The position numbers and the translations under genes were made by a program. Positions 1-9,200 of a stretch of DNA of 64,000 nucleotides are shown here, one piece after another (position 1 is the stretch's first letter; each line of letters opens with the position of its first letter). Where the stretch lies: the NCBI RefSeq assembly GCF_000421225.1, contig NZ_ATWL01000008.1, positions 62,001-126,000 on the forward strand. Reading direction: 5' to 3'. The notes beneath the pieces are model-generated. The model was given only the letters and a program-made list of their open reading frames with translations, was not told where the DNA came from and did no database searches. This DNA comes from Ruania albidiflava DSM 18029. Its GTDB lineage: Bacteria; Actinomycetota; Actinomycetes; Actinomycetales; Beutenbergiaceae.

Positions 1-675
1 TCCGAGCTCCACCCGGGGACGCTCGCCGAGACCGTCTGGGTCCCGGCCCGCAACCTGGTGCCCAAGCCCGCCGAGCTGACCTTCGCCGAGGCGGCCTGCG
101 TGCCCACGGTCTACCTGACCGCCTACCGGATGCTCTTCCACGCGGCGGGCGTGCGGCCCGGGCAGCGGGTGCTGGTGCAGGGCGCCGGCGGGGGAGTAGC
201 CAGCGCCGCGATCCAGCTCGCCCGCGCCGCCGGCTGCTACGTGCTCGCCACCTCCCGCAGCGAGACCAGACGAGCTGCCGCCGTCGAGACGCTCGGTGCC
301 CACGAGGCGGTCCCTACCGGCACCCGGGTGGCCCCGGTGGACGTGGTGCTGGAGACCGTCGGCGAGGCCACCTGGGAGCACTCGCTGCGCTCGCTGCGCC
401 CCGGCGGGGTGGTCGTGGTCGCTGGCGCCACCAGCGGCCCGGCGCCCTCGGCAGACCTGAACCGGGTGTTCTTCCGCAGCCTGCGGGTGATCGGCACCAC
501 GATGGGCACCCTGGACCAGCTGCACGAAGTGGTCGCCATGCTGCTGACCACCGGGGTGCGGCCGGTGATCGACTCCCGCTTCGACCTGGACTCCCTCGAC
601 GACGTCCGGTCCGCATTCGCCCGTCTTGCCTCGGGCGAGGTGTTCGGCAAGGTGGTGCTCACCCGCGAGGGCTGA
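1..675 (+). CDS. Zinc-binding dehydrogenase / quinone oxidoreductase, 3' part
   Basis: This is the C-terminal 224 residues of a medium-chain dehydrogenase/reductase. The frame is open to the left edge of the window, so the start is missing. A nucleotide-binding Rossmann segment is visible (VQGAGGGVASAAIQLARAAG), followed by the usual 'D-V-V-L-E-T-V-G' and 'L-R-P-G-G-V-V-V-V-A-G' strands and the closing G-K-V-V-L-T of the family. Members reduce quinones or enones with NADPH or oxidise alcohols. The substrate cannot be read from this part, and no structural-zinc cysteine cluster lies in the visible portion. It ends about 140 bases before an unrelated transporter gene on the same strand. Confidence 0.85.
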   Translation, partial: SELHPGTLAETVWVPARNLVPKPAELTFAEAACVPTVYLTAYRMLFHAAGVRPGQRVLVQGAGGGVASAAIQLARAAGCYVLATSRSETRRAAAVETLGAHEAVPTGTRVAPVDVVLETVGEATWEHSLRSLRPGGVVVVAGATSGPAPSADLNRVFFRSLRVIGTTMGTLDQLHEVVAMLLTTGVRPVIDSRFDLDSLDDVRSAFARLASGEVFGKVVLTREG

Positions 676-714
676 GGTGTCCGGTACGCACTGGCACCAC
701 GAGGGGGCAGGTGC

Positions 715-743
715 GTGACTCGACGACGCGGAGTCGCTACGGT
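715..743 (+). promoter_or_regulatory. Candidate sigma-70-type promoter of the NSS transporter operon
   Basis: GTGACT (715-720) and TACGGT (738-743) are separated by 17 bases and lie about 70 bases before the transporter start. Both hexamers are near-consensus for the principal actinobacterial sigma factor. A 20-codon open frame (760-822) follows and overlaps the transporter start. The call rests on sequence match alone. Confidence 0.35.
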
Positions 744-814
744 GTGGGCAACCGAGCAGATGAGCGGGTGGACGAGGACGTCCGCACAGACATGTCGATC
801 TTGGAGGCTCAGAG

Positions 815-2335
815 ATGAGTGAACGACAACAGTTCAAGGGGCGGAGCGCATTCATCTTCGCGGCCATGGGCTCCGCCATCGGCCTGGGGAACATCTGGCG
901 CTTCCCCTACGTCGCCTACGAAGGTGGCGGCGGGGCATTCATCGTGCCCTACCTGGTAGCGCTGCTGACCGCAGGTATCCCGCTGCTGTTCATGTACTAC
1001 GCGATCGGGCACAAGTACCGCGGTTCGGCGCCGCTGAGCTTCCGCCGGCTCAGCCGGGGGACCGAGGCGATCGGCTGGTGGCAGGTCGGCATCTCGTTCG
1101 TGATCGCTGTCTACTACGCGGTGGTGATCGCCTGGGCGGTGCGCTACATCGGGTTCTCCATCAGCCAGGACTGGGGCGAGGACCCGGAGGGGTTCTTCGG
1201 CGGCGAGTTCCTGCAGCAGAGCGGTGACTTCAGCATCGGTGGCGGTTTCGTGGCCGGTGTGTTCGTTCCGCTCCTGCTCATCTGGCTGTTCACCCTGATC
1301 GTGCTGCGGATGGGCATCCAGTCCGGGATCGCCCGACTGGCCCAGGTGTTCATCCCGGTGCTCATCGTGATCTTCGTGATCTTCGTGATCCAGGCGCTGC
1401 GCCAGCCCGGTGCCCTGGACGGCCTGAACGCTCTGTTCACCCCGGACTGGGGCGCACTGGCCAGCTCCGATGTCTGGGTCAGCGCCTACGGGCAGATCTT
1501 CTTCTCCCTGTCCATCGCGTTCGGCATCATGATCACCTACGCCGCACACGTGAAGCGCAGGACCAACCTGACCGGCTCCGGCCTGGTGGTGGCGTTCTCC
1601 AACTCCGGGTTCGAGATCCTCGCCGGCATCGGCGTGTTCGCAGCGCTCGGGTTCATGGCACACGCCTCCGGGGTGCCGGTCGGCGAGGTCGTGGAGAGCG
1701 GCATCGGGCTGGCGTTCATCGCGTTCCCCGCGATCATCTCCACGATGCCCGGCGGGGCGCTGCTCGGTGTGCTGTTCTTCGCCTCCTTGGTGCTGGCTGG
1801 TATCACCTCGTTGGTGAGCATCGTGGAGGTGGTCATCGATGCTTTCGAGGACAAGTTCAACCTCGGCCGGACCGCCTCCGTGGCAGTCGTCGGCGGGCTG
1901 ATGGCAGTGGTGTCCCTGGTGCTGTTCCCCACCACCACCGGCCTGAACCTGCTGGACATCGTGGACAACTTCGCGAACAACTTCGGCATCGTCGGTGCCG
2001 GGCTCGTCTCGGTGATCACCCTCGGGTGGGGCCTGCGCAGGCTGCGCGACCTGTCCGGTCACCTGAACGCCATCTCCTCGTTCAAGCTGAACTGGGGCTG
2101 GCTGGTGATGCTGACGGTCGTGACGCCGATCGTGCTCGGGTTCATGTTCATCAGCGAGGTGGTGGACCGGATCCAGGAGGGCTACGGCGGGATGCCCAGC
2201 AGCTATGTGGGCATCTTCGGCTGGGGGGTGGCGATCGGGCTGATCGTGATCGCCATCATCCTGTCCTTCGTGCCCTGGCCCAAGGGAGTGGTCGAACGCG
2301 AACGCGAGCTGCTGACAACAGGAGGTGAGCGGTGA
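815..2335 (+). CDS. Sodium-dependent neurotransmitter-symporter (NSS/SNF) family transporter
   Basis: This is a 506-residue inner-membrane protein of the NSS (LeuT/MetP) family, which couples Na+ entry to uptake of amino acids or similar compounds. The signature is at the N-terminus: GSAIGLGNIWRFPY in helix 1, then a glycine-rich stretch before helix 2. About 12 hydrophobic helices can be traced to the C-terminus. The ATG is preceded by GGAGG at 803-807. Its stop overlaps the ATG of a 50-residue MetS-like protein. In Corynebacterium glutamicum, MetP needs MetS to import methionine and alanine, so a small-amino-acid importer is the likely role here. Substrate assignment is inference; family assignment is firm. 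Confidence 0.93.
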   Translation: MSERQQFKGRSAFIFAAMGSAIGLGNIWRFPYVAYEGGGGAFIVPYLVALLTAGIPLLFMYYAIGHKYRGSAPLSFRRLSRGTEAIGWWQVGISFVIAVYYAVVIAWAVRYIGFSISQDWGEDPEGFFGGEFLQQSGDFSIGGGFVAGVFVPLLLIWLFTLIVLRMGIQSGIARLAQVFIPVLIVIFVIFVIQALRQPGALDGLNALFTPDWGALASSDVWVSAYGQIFFSLSIAFGIMITYAAHVKRRTNLTGSGLVVAFSNSGFEILAGIGVFAALGFMAHASGVPVGEVVESGIGLAFIAFPAIISTMPGGALLGVLFFASLVLAGITSLVSIVEVVIDAFEDKFNLGRTASVAVVGGLMAVVSLVLFPTTTGLNLLDIVDNFANNFGIVGAGLVSVITLGWGLRRLRDLSGHLNAISSFKLNWGWLVMLTVVTPIVLGFMFISEVVDRIQEGYGGMPSSYVGIFGWGVAIGLIVIAIILSFVPWPKGVVERERELLTTGGER

Positions 2336-2487
2336 TGGATCTCTCGGCGATCATCATGATGATCATCGCGATCGTGCTGGTCTGGGGTGGCCTGGTGGCC
2401 GCACTGATCCATCTGCGCCGGAACCCGGACCCGGAGGATCCCGACGAGCCGGCCGGCACCGCACAGCCCGGACCGGGCTACCAGTAG
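2335..2487 (+). CDS. metS: MetS-like small subunit of the NSS transporter
   Basis: This tiny gene encodes 50 residues. It has one N-terminal membrane helix (residues 3-25, very rich in Ile and Met) followed by a short charged, proline-rich cytoplasmic tail ending in P-G-Y-Q. Its ATG overlaps the transporter stop (TGATG), and GGAGG lies at 2321-2325, so the two are translationally coupled. Size, single helix, basic LRRNP-type turn and position directly after an NSS gene match the MetS/NSS small-subunit family, which is needed for activity of the large subunit in C. glutamicum. A GTG three bases upstream is an alternative start. Confidence 0.85.
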   Translation: MDLSAIIMMIIAIVLVWGGLVAALIHLRRNPDPEDPDEPAGTAQPGPGYQ

Positions 2488-2515
2488 GTACGAGCAGCAC
2501 CGCACCTGGGGCCGG

Positions 2516-2565
2516 GGGTGGCCTCGACGTCGAAGACCTGCTGTGCAGCGGCGTCGAGGCCACCC
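2516..2565 (+). terminator. Inverted repeat downstream of metS, probable terminator
   Basis: A perfect 14-base inverted repeat (arms 2516-2529 and 2552-2565) encloses a 22-base loop that itself holds a small hairpin. It lies 28 bases after the metS stop and before the nrdJ control region. There is no U-tract, as is usual for actinobacterial terminators. Confidence 0.5.
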
Positions 2566-2712
2566 TCGCCGCTGTGCGGGTACCAGCCGATCCGACACCG
2601 ACCGTCAGGCCGCGCGCCCCGGTCGCGGAACGGTGTCTCCTCCCGCTCCGGTACCTCAGGGCCCGCTGCGCTCCAGTGGTCATCCGGCATCTGACACGAC
2701 GCCAGCAAAGGC

Positions 2713-2728
2713 ACAACATCTAGTAGTT
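2713..2728 (+). promoter_or_regulatory. NrdR box 1 upstream of nrdJ
   Basis: The 16-mer acaacatctagtagtt fits the palindromic NrdR-box pattern (acaC-W-A-T-A-T-W-T-W-G-T-G-T type). It is paired with a second box whose centre is exactly 32 bases downstream, or three helical turns, the arrangement expected for cooperative NrdR binding. NrdR represses ribonucleotide reductase genes when dATP is plentiful. Confidence 0.75.
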
Positions 2729-2744
2729 GCAAGCATGTAGTTCG

Positions 2745-2760
2745 ACAAGATATTGTGGTT
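2745..2760 (+). promoter_or_regulatory. NrdR box 2 upstream of nrdJ
   Basis: The 16-mer acaagatattgtggtt is the second NrdR-type palindrome and lies 24 bases before the nrdJ ATG. It shares the outer acaa...tt frame with box 1 and is phased with it. Its position between a probable promoter and the ribosome-binding site fits repression of nrdJ. Confidence 0.75.
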
Positions 2761-2783
2761 GTGACAACGGAGCGAGGAGTGTC

Positions 2784-5564
2784 ATGACGCAGACGGCGCC
2801 CGCCGAGACCAAGACCGAGCAGACACCCGCGGGCCTGACGATCGATCGGATCTTCACCACGCCCGGGGTGCACCCCTACGAACAGGTCACCTGGACCCGC
2901 CGGGACGTGGTGCAGCAGAACTGGCGCACCGGGGAGACGATCTTCACCCAGCGCGGGGTCGAGTTCCCGGACTTCTGGTCCGACAACGCAGCCACCATCG
3001 TGACCACCAAGTACTTCCGCGGTGCGCTCGACAGCCAGACCCGCGAGCACAGCCTGAAGCAGCTCATCGACCGCGTGGTGCTCACCTACACCCGCGCCGG
3101 ACGCGAGCACGGCTACTTCGCAGCAGAAGCGGACGCCGAGGTGTTCTCCCACGAGCTCACCTACCTGCTGCTGCACCAGGTGTTCGCCTTCAACTCCCCG
3201 GTGTGGTTCAACGTCGGCACAGACGGGCCGCAGCAGGTGTCCGCCTGCTTCATCCTGTCCGTGGACGACACGATGGAATCGATCCTGAACTGGTATCGGG
3301 AGGAGGGGCTGATCTTCAAGGGCGGCTCCGGTGCCGGGCTGAACCTGTCCCGGATCCGCTCCTCCAAGGAGCTGCTCTCCTCCGGGGGCACCGCCTCGGG
3401 ACCGGTGTCGTTCATGCGGGGCGCGGACGCCTCGGCCGGCACCATCAAGTCCGGCGGCGCCACCCGCCGCGCGGCGAAGATGGTGGTGCTGGACGTGGAC
3501 CACCCGGACATCGAGGAGTTCGTCGCCACCAAGGCCCGCGAGGAGGACAAGATCCGGGTGCTGCGCGAGGCCGGCTTCGACGTCGACCTCGGCGGGGCGG
3601 ACATCAGCTCGGTGCAGTACCAGAACGCGAACAACTCCGTGCGGGTGACCGACGAGTTCATGCGTGCGGTGGAGGCCGGCGGTGAGTTCGCCCTGCGTGC
3701 CCGCCAGGACCACTCCGTGGTGGAGACGGTGGACGCCCGGGCCCTGTTCGACTCGATCGCCCAGGCTGCCTGGGAGTGCGCCGACCCCGGGCTGCAGTAC
3801 GACGACACCATCAACGACTGGCACACCACGCCCGAGGACGGCCGGATCACGGCATCAAATCCTTGTTCGGAGTACATGTCCCTGGACAACTCCAGCTGCA
3901 ACCTGGCCTCGGTGAACCTGCTCGCGTTCCTCGACGAGGACGGCAGCTTCGACGTGGACCGCTACCGCGCCGTGGTGGAGCTGGTGATCATCGCGATGGA
4001 CATCTCCATCTGCTTCGCCGACTTCCCCACCGAGGCGATCGGGCGCACCACCCGGGACTTCCGCCAGCTCGGCATCGGCTACGCCAACCTCGGTGCCCTG
4101 CTGATGGCCACCGGTCGTGCGTACGACTCCGAGGAGGGCCGGGCGCTGGCCGGTGCGCTCACCTCGATGATGAGCGGTGTGGCCTACCGGCGCTCTGCCC
4201 AGATGGCCGAGGCGCTCGGCCCGTATACCGGGTACGCGCGCAACGCCGGTGCGCACCAGCGGGTGGTGCGCAAGCACCAGGCCGCCGACGACGACCTGCG
4301 CACCCACTGCACGATGGACACCGCGATCCACCGGGCCGCCGCCGAGGAGTGGCAGCAGGCGGTGCGGCTCGGCGCGGAGCACGGCTTCCGCAACGCTCAG
4401 GTCTCGTTGCTGGCGCCCACCGGAACCATCGGCTTCATGATGGACTGCGACACCACCGGGATCGAGCCGGACTTCTCCCTGGTGAAGTACAAGAAGCTCA
4501 GCGACGGTGGCTCGATGCAGATCGTCAACCAGACCGTACCGCGGGCGCTGCGGGCGCTCGGCTATGCGGAGGAGACCATCGAGGCGATCGAGGAGTCGAT
4601 CACCGAGACCGGACACGTGGTCGGTGCGCCCGGGCTGAAGACCGAGCACTACCCGGTCTTCGACACCGCAGTGGGCACCCGCTCGATCACCCCGATGGGG
4701 CACGTGCGGATGATGGCCGCCGTGCAGCCGTTCCTCTCCGGGGCGATCTCCAAGACCGTGAACATGCCCGCGGAGGCCACTGTGGCCGACGTCGCGGACA
4801 TCTACCAGCAGGGCTGGCACCTCGGTCTGAAGGCGATCGCCATCTACCGGGACAGCTGCAAGGTCGGCCAGCCGCTCTCCGACGGCAAGAAGAAGGCAGC
4901 GACGGGCTCCGGTGAGCCGGACACGCCGGCCGCGACCGCGTCCCTGGGGCCGGTACGTGAGCGGCTGCCCCGGCGACGTGCCTCGCAGACCACCTCGTTC
5001 GCCGTCGGCGGCGCGGAAGGATACCTGACCGCCGGCACCTACGCCGACGGCCGCCTCGGCGAGATCTTCCTGCGGTTCGGCAAGCAGGGCTCCACCCTGG
5101 GCGGGGTGATGGACGCGTTCTCCATCGCGGTCTCGATCGGGCTACAGCACGGCGTGCCGCTGGAGACGTTCGTGGAGAAGTTCACGAACATGCGCTTCGA
5201 GCCCTCGGGACTGACCGACGACGCCGACCTGCGGATGTCCACCTCGATCATGGACTACGTGTTCCGCCGGCTGGCGCTGGACTACCTGGACGCCGACACC
5301 CGCGGCGCACTCGGGGTGCGCAGCACGCAGGAGCGGGCCCGGGAGCTGGACACAGGTGAGCTCACCCAGCCCGACGACGGCGCAACCGTGGCGGGGGAGC
5401 AGGCCTCTCCTGCCGCTGGTGTCACCCCGTCCACCCCGGAGCCTGCCCAGGCTGCGGCTGCTCGGGCGGACGCCCCGCTGTGCCTGACCTGCGGGGCGAC
5501 GATGCGCCCCTCCGGCTCCTGCCACGTGTGCGAGGGGTGCGGGGCCACCAGCGGCTGCAGCTGA
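2784..5564 (+). CDS. nrdJ: Adenosylcobalamin-dependent (class II) ribonucleoside-diphosphate reductase
   Basis: The 926-residue enzyme reduces ribonucleotides to deoxyribonucleotides using adenosylcobalamin, without needing oxygen. The barrel motifs are clear: the conserved N-P-C-S-E segment with Cys361, the glycine-rich G-G-S-G-A-G-L-N-L-S stretch, and the L-A-P-T-G-T-I-G loop. The last 27 residues carry a cluster of six cysteines (CxxC, CxxCxxC, final C), the redox-active or zinc-binding tail typical of actinobacterial NrdJ. The chosen ATG has a GGAGCGAGGAG-type ribosome site, and an earlier in-frame start would lie inside the NrdR boxes. Five successive A/T-ending codons over Cys361 (3852-3866) are unlike the rest of the gene. 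Confidence 0.96.
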   Translation: MTQTAPAETKTEQTPAGLTIDRIFTTPGVHPYEQVTWTRRDVVQQNWRTGETIFTQRGVEFPDFWSDNAATIVTTKYFRGALDSQTREHSLKQLIDRVVLTYTRAGREHGYFAAEADAEVFSHELTYLLLHQVFAFNSPVWFNVGTDGPQQVSACFILSVDDTMESILNWYREEGLIFKGGSGAGLNLSRIRSSKELLSSGGTASGPVSFMRGADASAGTIKSGGATRRAAKMVVLDVDHPDIEEFVATKAREEDKIRVLREAGFDVDLGGADISSVQYQNANNSVRVTDEFMRAVEAGGEFALRARQDHSVVETVDARALFDSIAQAAWECADPGLQYDDTINDWHTTPEDGRITASNPCSEYMSLDNSSCNLASVNLLAFLDEDGSFDVDRYRAVVELVIIAMDISICFADFPTEAIGRTTRDFRQLGIGYANLGALLMATGRAYDSEEGRALAGALTSMMSGVAYRRSAQMAEALGPYTGYARNAGAHQRVVRKHQAADDDLRTHCTMDTAIHRAAAEEWQQAVRLGAEHGFRNAQVSLLAPTGTIGFMMDCDTTGIEPDFSLVKYKKLSDGGSMQIVNQTVPRALRALGYAEETIEAIEESITETGHVVGAPGLKTEHYPVFDTAVGTRSITPMGHVRMMAAVQPFLSGAISKTVNMPAEATVADVADIYQQGWHLGLKAIAIYRDSCKVGQPLSDGKKKAATGSGEPDTPAATASLGPVRERLPRRRASQTTSFAVGGAEGYLTAGTYADGRLGEIFLRFGKQGSTLGGVMDAFSIAVSIGLQHGVPLETFVEKFTNMRFEPSGLTDDADLRMSTSIMDYVFRRLALDYLDADTRGALGVRSTQERARELDTGELTQPDDGATVAGEQASPAAGVTPSTPEPAQAAAARADAPLCLTCGATMRPSGSCHVCEGCGATSGCS

Positions 5565-5579
5565 CCCGCTCGTTCCGCA

Positions 5580-5635
5580 CGAAGGTGTGGTTGTGGTCGT
5601 GATCGAGGCTCACAACGACCACAACCACACCTTCG
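5580..5635. terminator. Perfect 21-base inverted repeat between convergent genes
   Basis: Arms 5580-5600 and 5615-5635 are perfectly complementary over 21 bases with a 14-base loop, and sit exactly between the ends of nrdJ and the convergent GDSL-type gene. It probably acts as a bidirectional transcription terminator. The arms are a purine-pyrimidine-biased GTGTGGTTGTGG-type sequence of lower GC than the surroundings, which suggests a dispersed repeat family. Confidence 0.65.
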
Positions 5636-5652
5636 CGGTCAGGTGATGGTGG

Positions 5653-6267
5653 TCAGGTCTCCTGCGGGAGGCCGAGCCACTCGTGCCAGCCGTTGTGCAG
5701 CACCAGCCAGGCGAGCAGACCGTAGCCGGCCTGCTGCGGGTGGTGGCCGTCGGTCGAGGCCAGGTCGGCGACCCACTGCTCGTGGTCGCGTAGCGGCTGG
5801 TAGGTCTCCACGTAGGGGAGCCGGCGGCGTCCGCAGACGTCCGCGAACGCTGTGGACAGCTCTGCCAGCGCGTCGGCGTCCACGTCGTTGCGCGGTGCCG
5901 GGCCGACCACGAACACCGGGATGCGCCGGTTGGTGGCATCGTCCAGCACGTTCGCCAGGTTCAGCCGGCTGCGGGCCAGGGACACCCCATGGTTCAGGTC
6001 CGCGGCGCCGGGCGCCACGACCAGCCGGTTGTCCCCGGTGCCGAAGCGCCGGTTGCACTCCGACTCCCACCGCCCGGACAGGGCGGTGCTGGACTCTCCG
6101 GGCACGGCCAGCGGGTACCACTCGATCGGTTCCTCGCTGACCGTGCGGGCGGCGACCCGCCCGGTCCAGCCCAGTCCCCGGGCGTCACCGACCCCGGCTA
6201 CCAGCTCGTCCCCGACCACGCAGATGCGCCTGCGCGTCGGCTCCTCGTGCGTCGCCGCTGCGCTCAC
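5653..6267 (-). CDS. SGNH/GDSL-type protein with Glu at the nucleophile position
   Basis: This 204-residue cytoplasmic protein has the SGNH-hydrolase fold layout: block I near residue 18 (VVGDELVAG), a Gly-rich second strand (V-P-G-E-S), and a block V D-G-H-H-P close to the C-terminus. Block I reads G-D-E where esterases and lipases have G-D-S, so the catalytic serine is replaced by glutamate. It may have lost esterase activity or use another mechanism. The ATG overlaps the kgd stop by four bases (ATGA), so the two are co-transcribed and probably coupled. It converges on nrdJ. No secretion signal is visible. The physiological role is not known to me. Confidence 0.75.
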   Translation of the reverse strand: MSAAATHEEPTRRRICVVGDELVAGVGDARGLGWTGRVAARTVSEEPIEWYPLAVPGESSTALSGRWESECNRRFGTGDNRLVVAPGAADLNHGVSLARSRLNLANVLDDATNRRIPVFVVGPAPRNDVDADALAELSTAFADVCGRRRLPYVETYQPLRDHEQWVADLASTDGHHPQQAGYGLLAWLVLHNGWHEWLGLPQET

Positions 6268-9200
6268 CGGGCAAAGGCCTCACTGATCAGCACCTTCTGC
6301 TCGGCCTGGTGCTTCTTGCCGGTGCCGGCCGAGGGGGCAGCCGACTCCGGCCGGGAGACCAGCCGCAGACCCCGCTCAGCGATCGCGGGCACCGCCTTGG
6401 CCGCCCGTACCCGCAGGTACGTCCAGGCCCCCTGGTTCGCCGGCTCGTCCTGTGCCCACACCAGCTCGGCGTCCGGGAAGCGCTGCAGCTCGGCGTCCAG
6501 CGCCTCTGCCTCGAGCGGGTAGTACTGCTCCAGCCGGACCAGTGCGGTGCCGTCGTCCTCGCGCTTGCTGCGCTCGGCGAGCAGGTCGTAGTAGACCCGC
6601 CCGCTGCACAGCAGCACCCGGTTCACCTTCGCCGGGTCGGCAGTGGTGTCCCCGAGCACGGGCTGGAAGGTGCCGGAGGTGAAGTCCTCCACCGTCGAGG
6701 TGGCGGCCCGCAGCCGGAGCAGCTGCTTCGGGGTGAACACCACCAGGGGCCGGCGCGGGCGCTGGTAGGCCTGACGCCGCAGCAGGTGGAAGTAGTTCGC
6801 CGGCGTGGAGGGCTCGGCAACGATCATGTTGTCCTCGGCGGACAGCTGCAGGAACCGCTCCTTGCGTGCCGAGGAGTGGTCCGGTCCCTGCCCCTCGTAG
6901 CCGTGCGGCAGCAGCAGCACCACCGACGAGGTCTGCCCCCACTTCTGCTCTGCGGAGGAGATGAACTCGTCGATCACCGTCTGGGCACCGTTGACGAAGT
7001 CGCCGAACTGCGCCTCCCACGCCACCAGGGCGTCGGGCCGCTCCACCGAGTAGCCGTACTCGAAAGCCAGCGCCGCGTACTCGCTCAGCGAGGAGTCATA
7101 GACCCAGAACTTCGCCTGGTCCGGCGACAGGTACATCAGCGGTGTCCACTCCGCACCGTTGACCCGGTCGTGCAGCACGGCGTGGCGCTGCACGAACGTG
7201 CCCCGGCGGGAGTCCTGCCCGGCCAGCCGTACCGGCATCCCCTCCATCAGCAGGGAACCGAAGGCGAGCAGCTCACCGAAGGCCCAGTCGATGGCGCCGT
7301 CGGTGGCCATGTGCTCGCGCTTCTCCAGCAGCTGGGTCAGCTTCGGGTGCACGGTGAAGCCCTCTGGCGGGCGGGTGTGCGCGGCACCGATGTGCTCGAC
7401 CACCTTGGCCGGCACGGCGGTCTGCCAGCCGACCATCATCCCGGCGTCCTCCTGCTGAGACTCCGGCAGCTCTAGACCCTGGACCTGGGAGTCGGTGCGA
7501 GCACTGCCCTCCCGGGTCTCGGTGAACACCCGTTCCAGCTCGGACTTGTAGTGCTGCAGCGCCTCCTCGGCCTCCTCCTGGGTGAGGTCACCCCGGCCGA
7601 CCAGCGCCTCGGTGTACAGCTTGCGGACGCTGCGCTTCTTCTCGATCAGCGAGTACATCACCGGCTGCGTCATCGACGGGTCGTCGCCCTCGTTGTGCCC
7701 GCGGCGGCGGTAGCAGACCATGTCGATGATGACGTCCCGGTTGAACTCCTGCCGGTAGTCGAAGGCCAGCTCGGCCACGTGCGCCACCGCCTCCGGGTCG
7801 TCCCCGTTCACGTGGAACACCGGGATCTGCAGCCCCTTGGCGACATCGGTGGCGTACATCGTGGACCGCGAGGAGGCGGCACCGGTGGTGAACCCGACCT
7901 GGTTGTTGATCAGGATGTGCACTGTGCCACCGGTGCGGTAGCCACGCAGCTGGGACAGCTGCAGGGTCTCGGTGACCACACCCTGACCGGCGAACGCGGC
8001 GTCGCCGTGGATCAGCACCGGCAGCACCGAGTAGCCGGCGCCGCCGAGGTCGAGACGGTCCTGCTTGGCCCGGACGACGCCCTCGAGCACGCCGTTGACC
8101 GCCTCCAGGTGGGAGGGGTTGGCCGCCAGGTACACCTTCGTGGTGGCCCCGTTCAGGGCGGTGAACGTGCCCTCGGTGCCAAGGTGGTACTTCACGTCCC
8201 CGGAGCCCTGCACGGTGCGCGGGTCCTGGTTCCCCTCGAACTCGGCGAAGATCTGCGCGTAGGACTTGCCGGCCAGGTTGGCCAGCACGTTCAACCGGCC
8301 GCGGTGCGGCATCCCGATGCCGACCTCGTCCAGGCCCTCCTGGGCGGCACGGTCCAGCACCCGGTCCAGCAGCGGGATGAGCGCCTCGCCACCTTCCAGG
8401 CTGAACCGCTTCTGCCCGACGAACTTGGTCTGCAGGAAGGTCTCGAACGCCTCCGCCGCGTTCAGCGTGCGCAGGATGCGCTTCTGCTCGTCGGCCTCAG
8501 GCTTGGACCACCCCGACTCCAAGCGGTCCTGCAGCCACCGGCGCTGGGCCGGGTCGTGCAGGTGCATGTACTCCACACCGATGGTGCGGCAGTAGGAGTT
8601 GCGCAGCAGCCCGAGGATGTCCCGCAGCAGCATCTTCGGCTTGCCGCCGAACCCGCCGGTGGGGAACGTCCGGTCCAGGTCCCACAGGGTGAGCCGGTGC
8701 GTCTGCACGTCCAGGTCGGGGTGCTTGCGCTGTCGGTAGGCCAGCGGGTCGGTGTCGGCGAGCAGGTGGCCGCGGGACCGGTAGGCGTGGATGAGCTCGG
8801 CCACCCGGGCGGGCTTGCCGAAGTCCTCCTCCTCGCTGGGCGTGACGTCAGTGGTCCAGCGCACCGGCTCGTACGGCACCCGCAGTGCGGCGAACACGCG
8901 GTCGTAGAAGCCGTCCTCACCGAGCAGCTTGGCGTGCACGATCCGCAGGAAGTCCCCGGACTGGGCGCCCTGGATGATCCGGTGGTCGTAGGTGGAGGTG
9001 AGGGTGAGCACCTTGGAGATGCCCAGCCGCGAGACCGTCTCGAGCGAGGCCCCCTGGTACTCGGCCGGGTAGTTCATCGCTCCGACACCGATGATCGTGC
9101 CCTGCCCGGACATCAGCCGTGGCACCGAGTGCACTGTGCCGATGGTGCCGGGGTTGGTCAGCGAGATCGTGGTGCCAGCGAAGTCGTCCACGGTCAGCTT

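Noticed and set aside
2488-2783. Possible cobalamin riboswitch upstream of nrdJ
   Set aside because: No B12-box-like sequence was found; the NrdR boxes account for regulation.
2784-5564. An intein within nrdJ
   Set aside because: The protein is of normal length with uninterrupted family sequence; only a possible scar is discussed.
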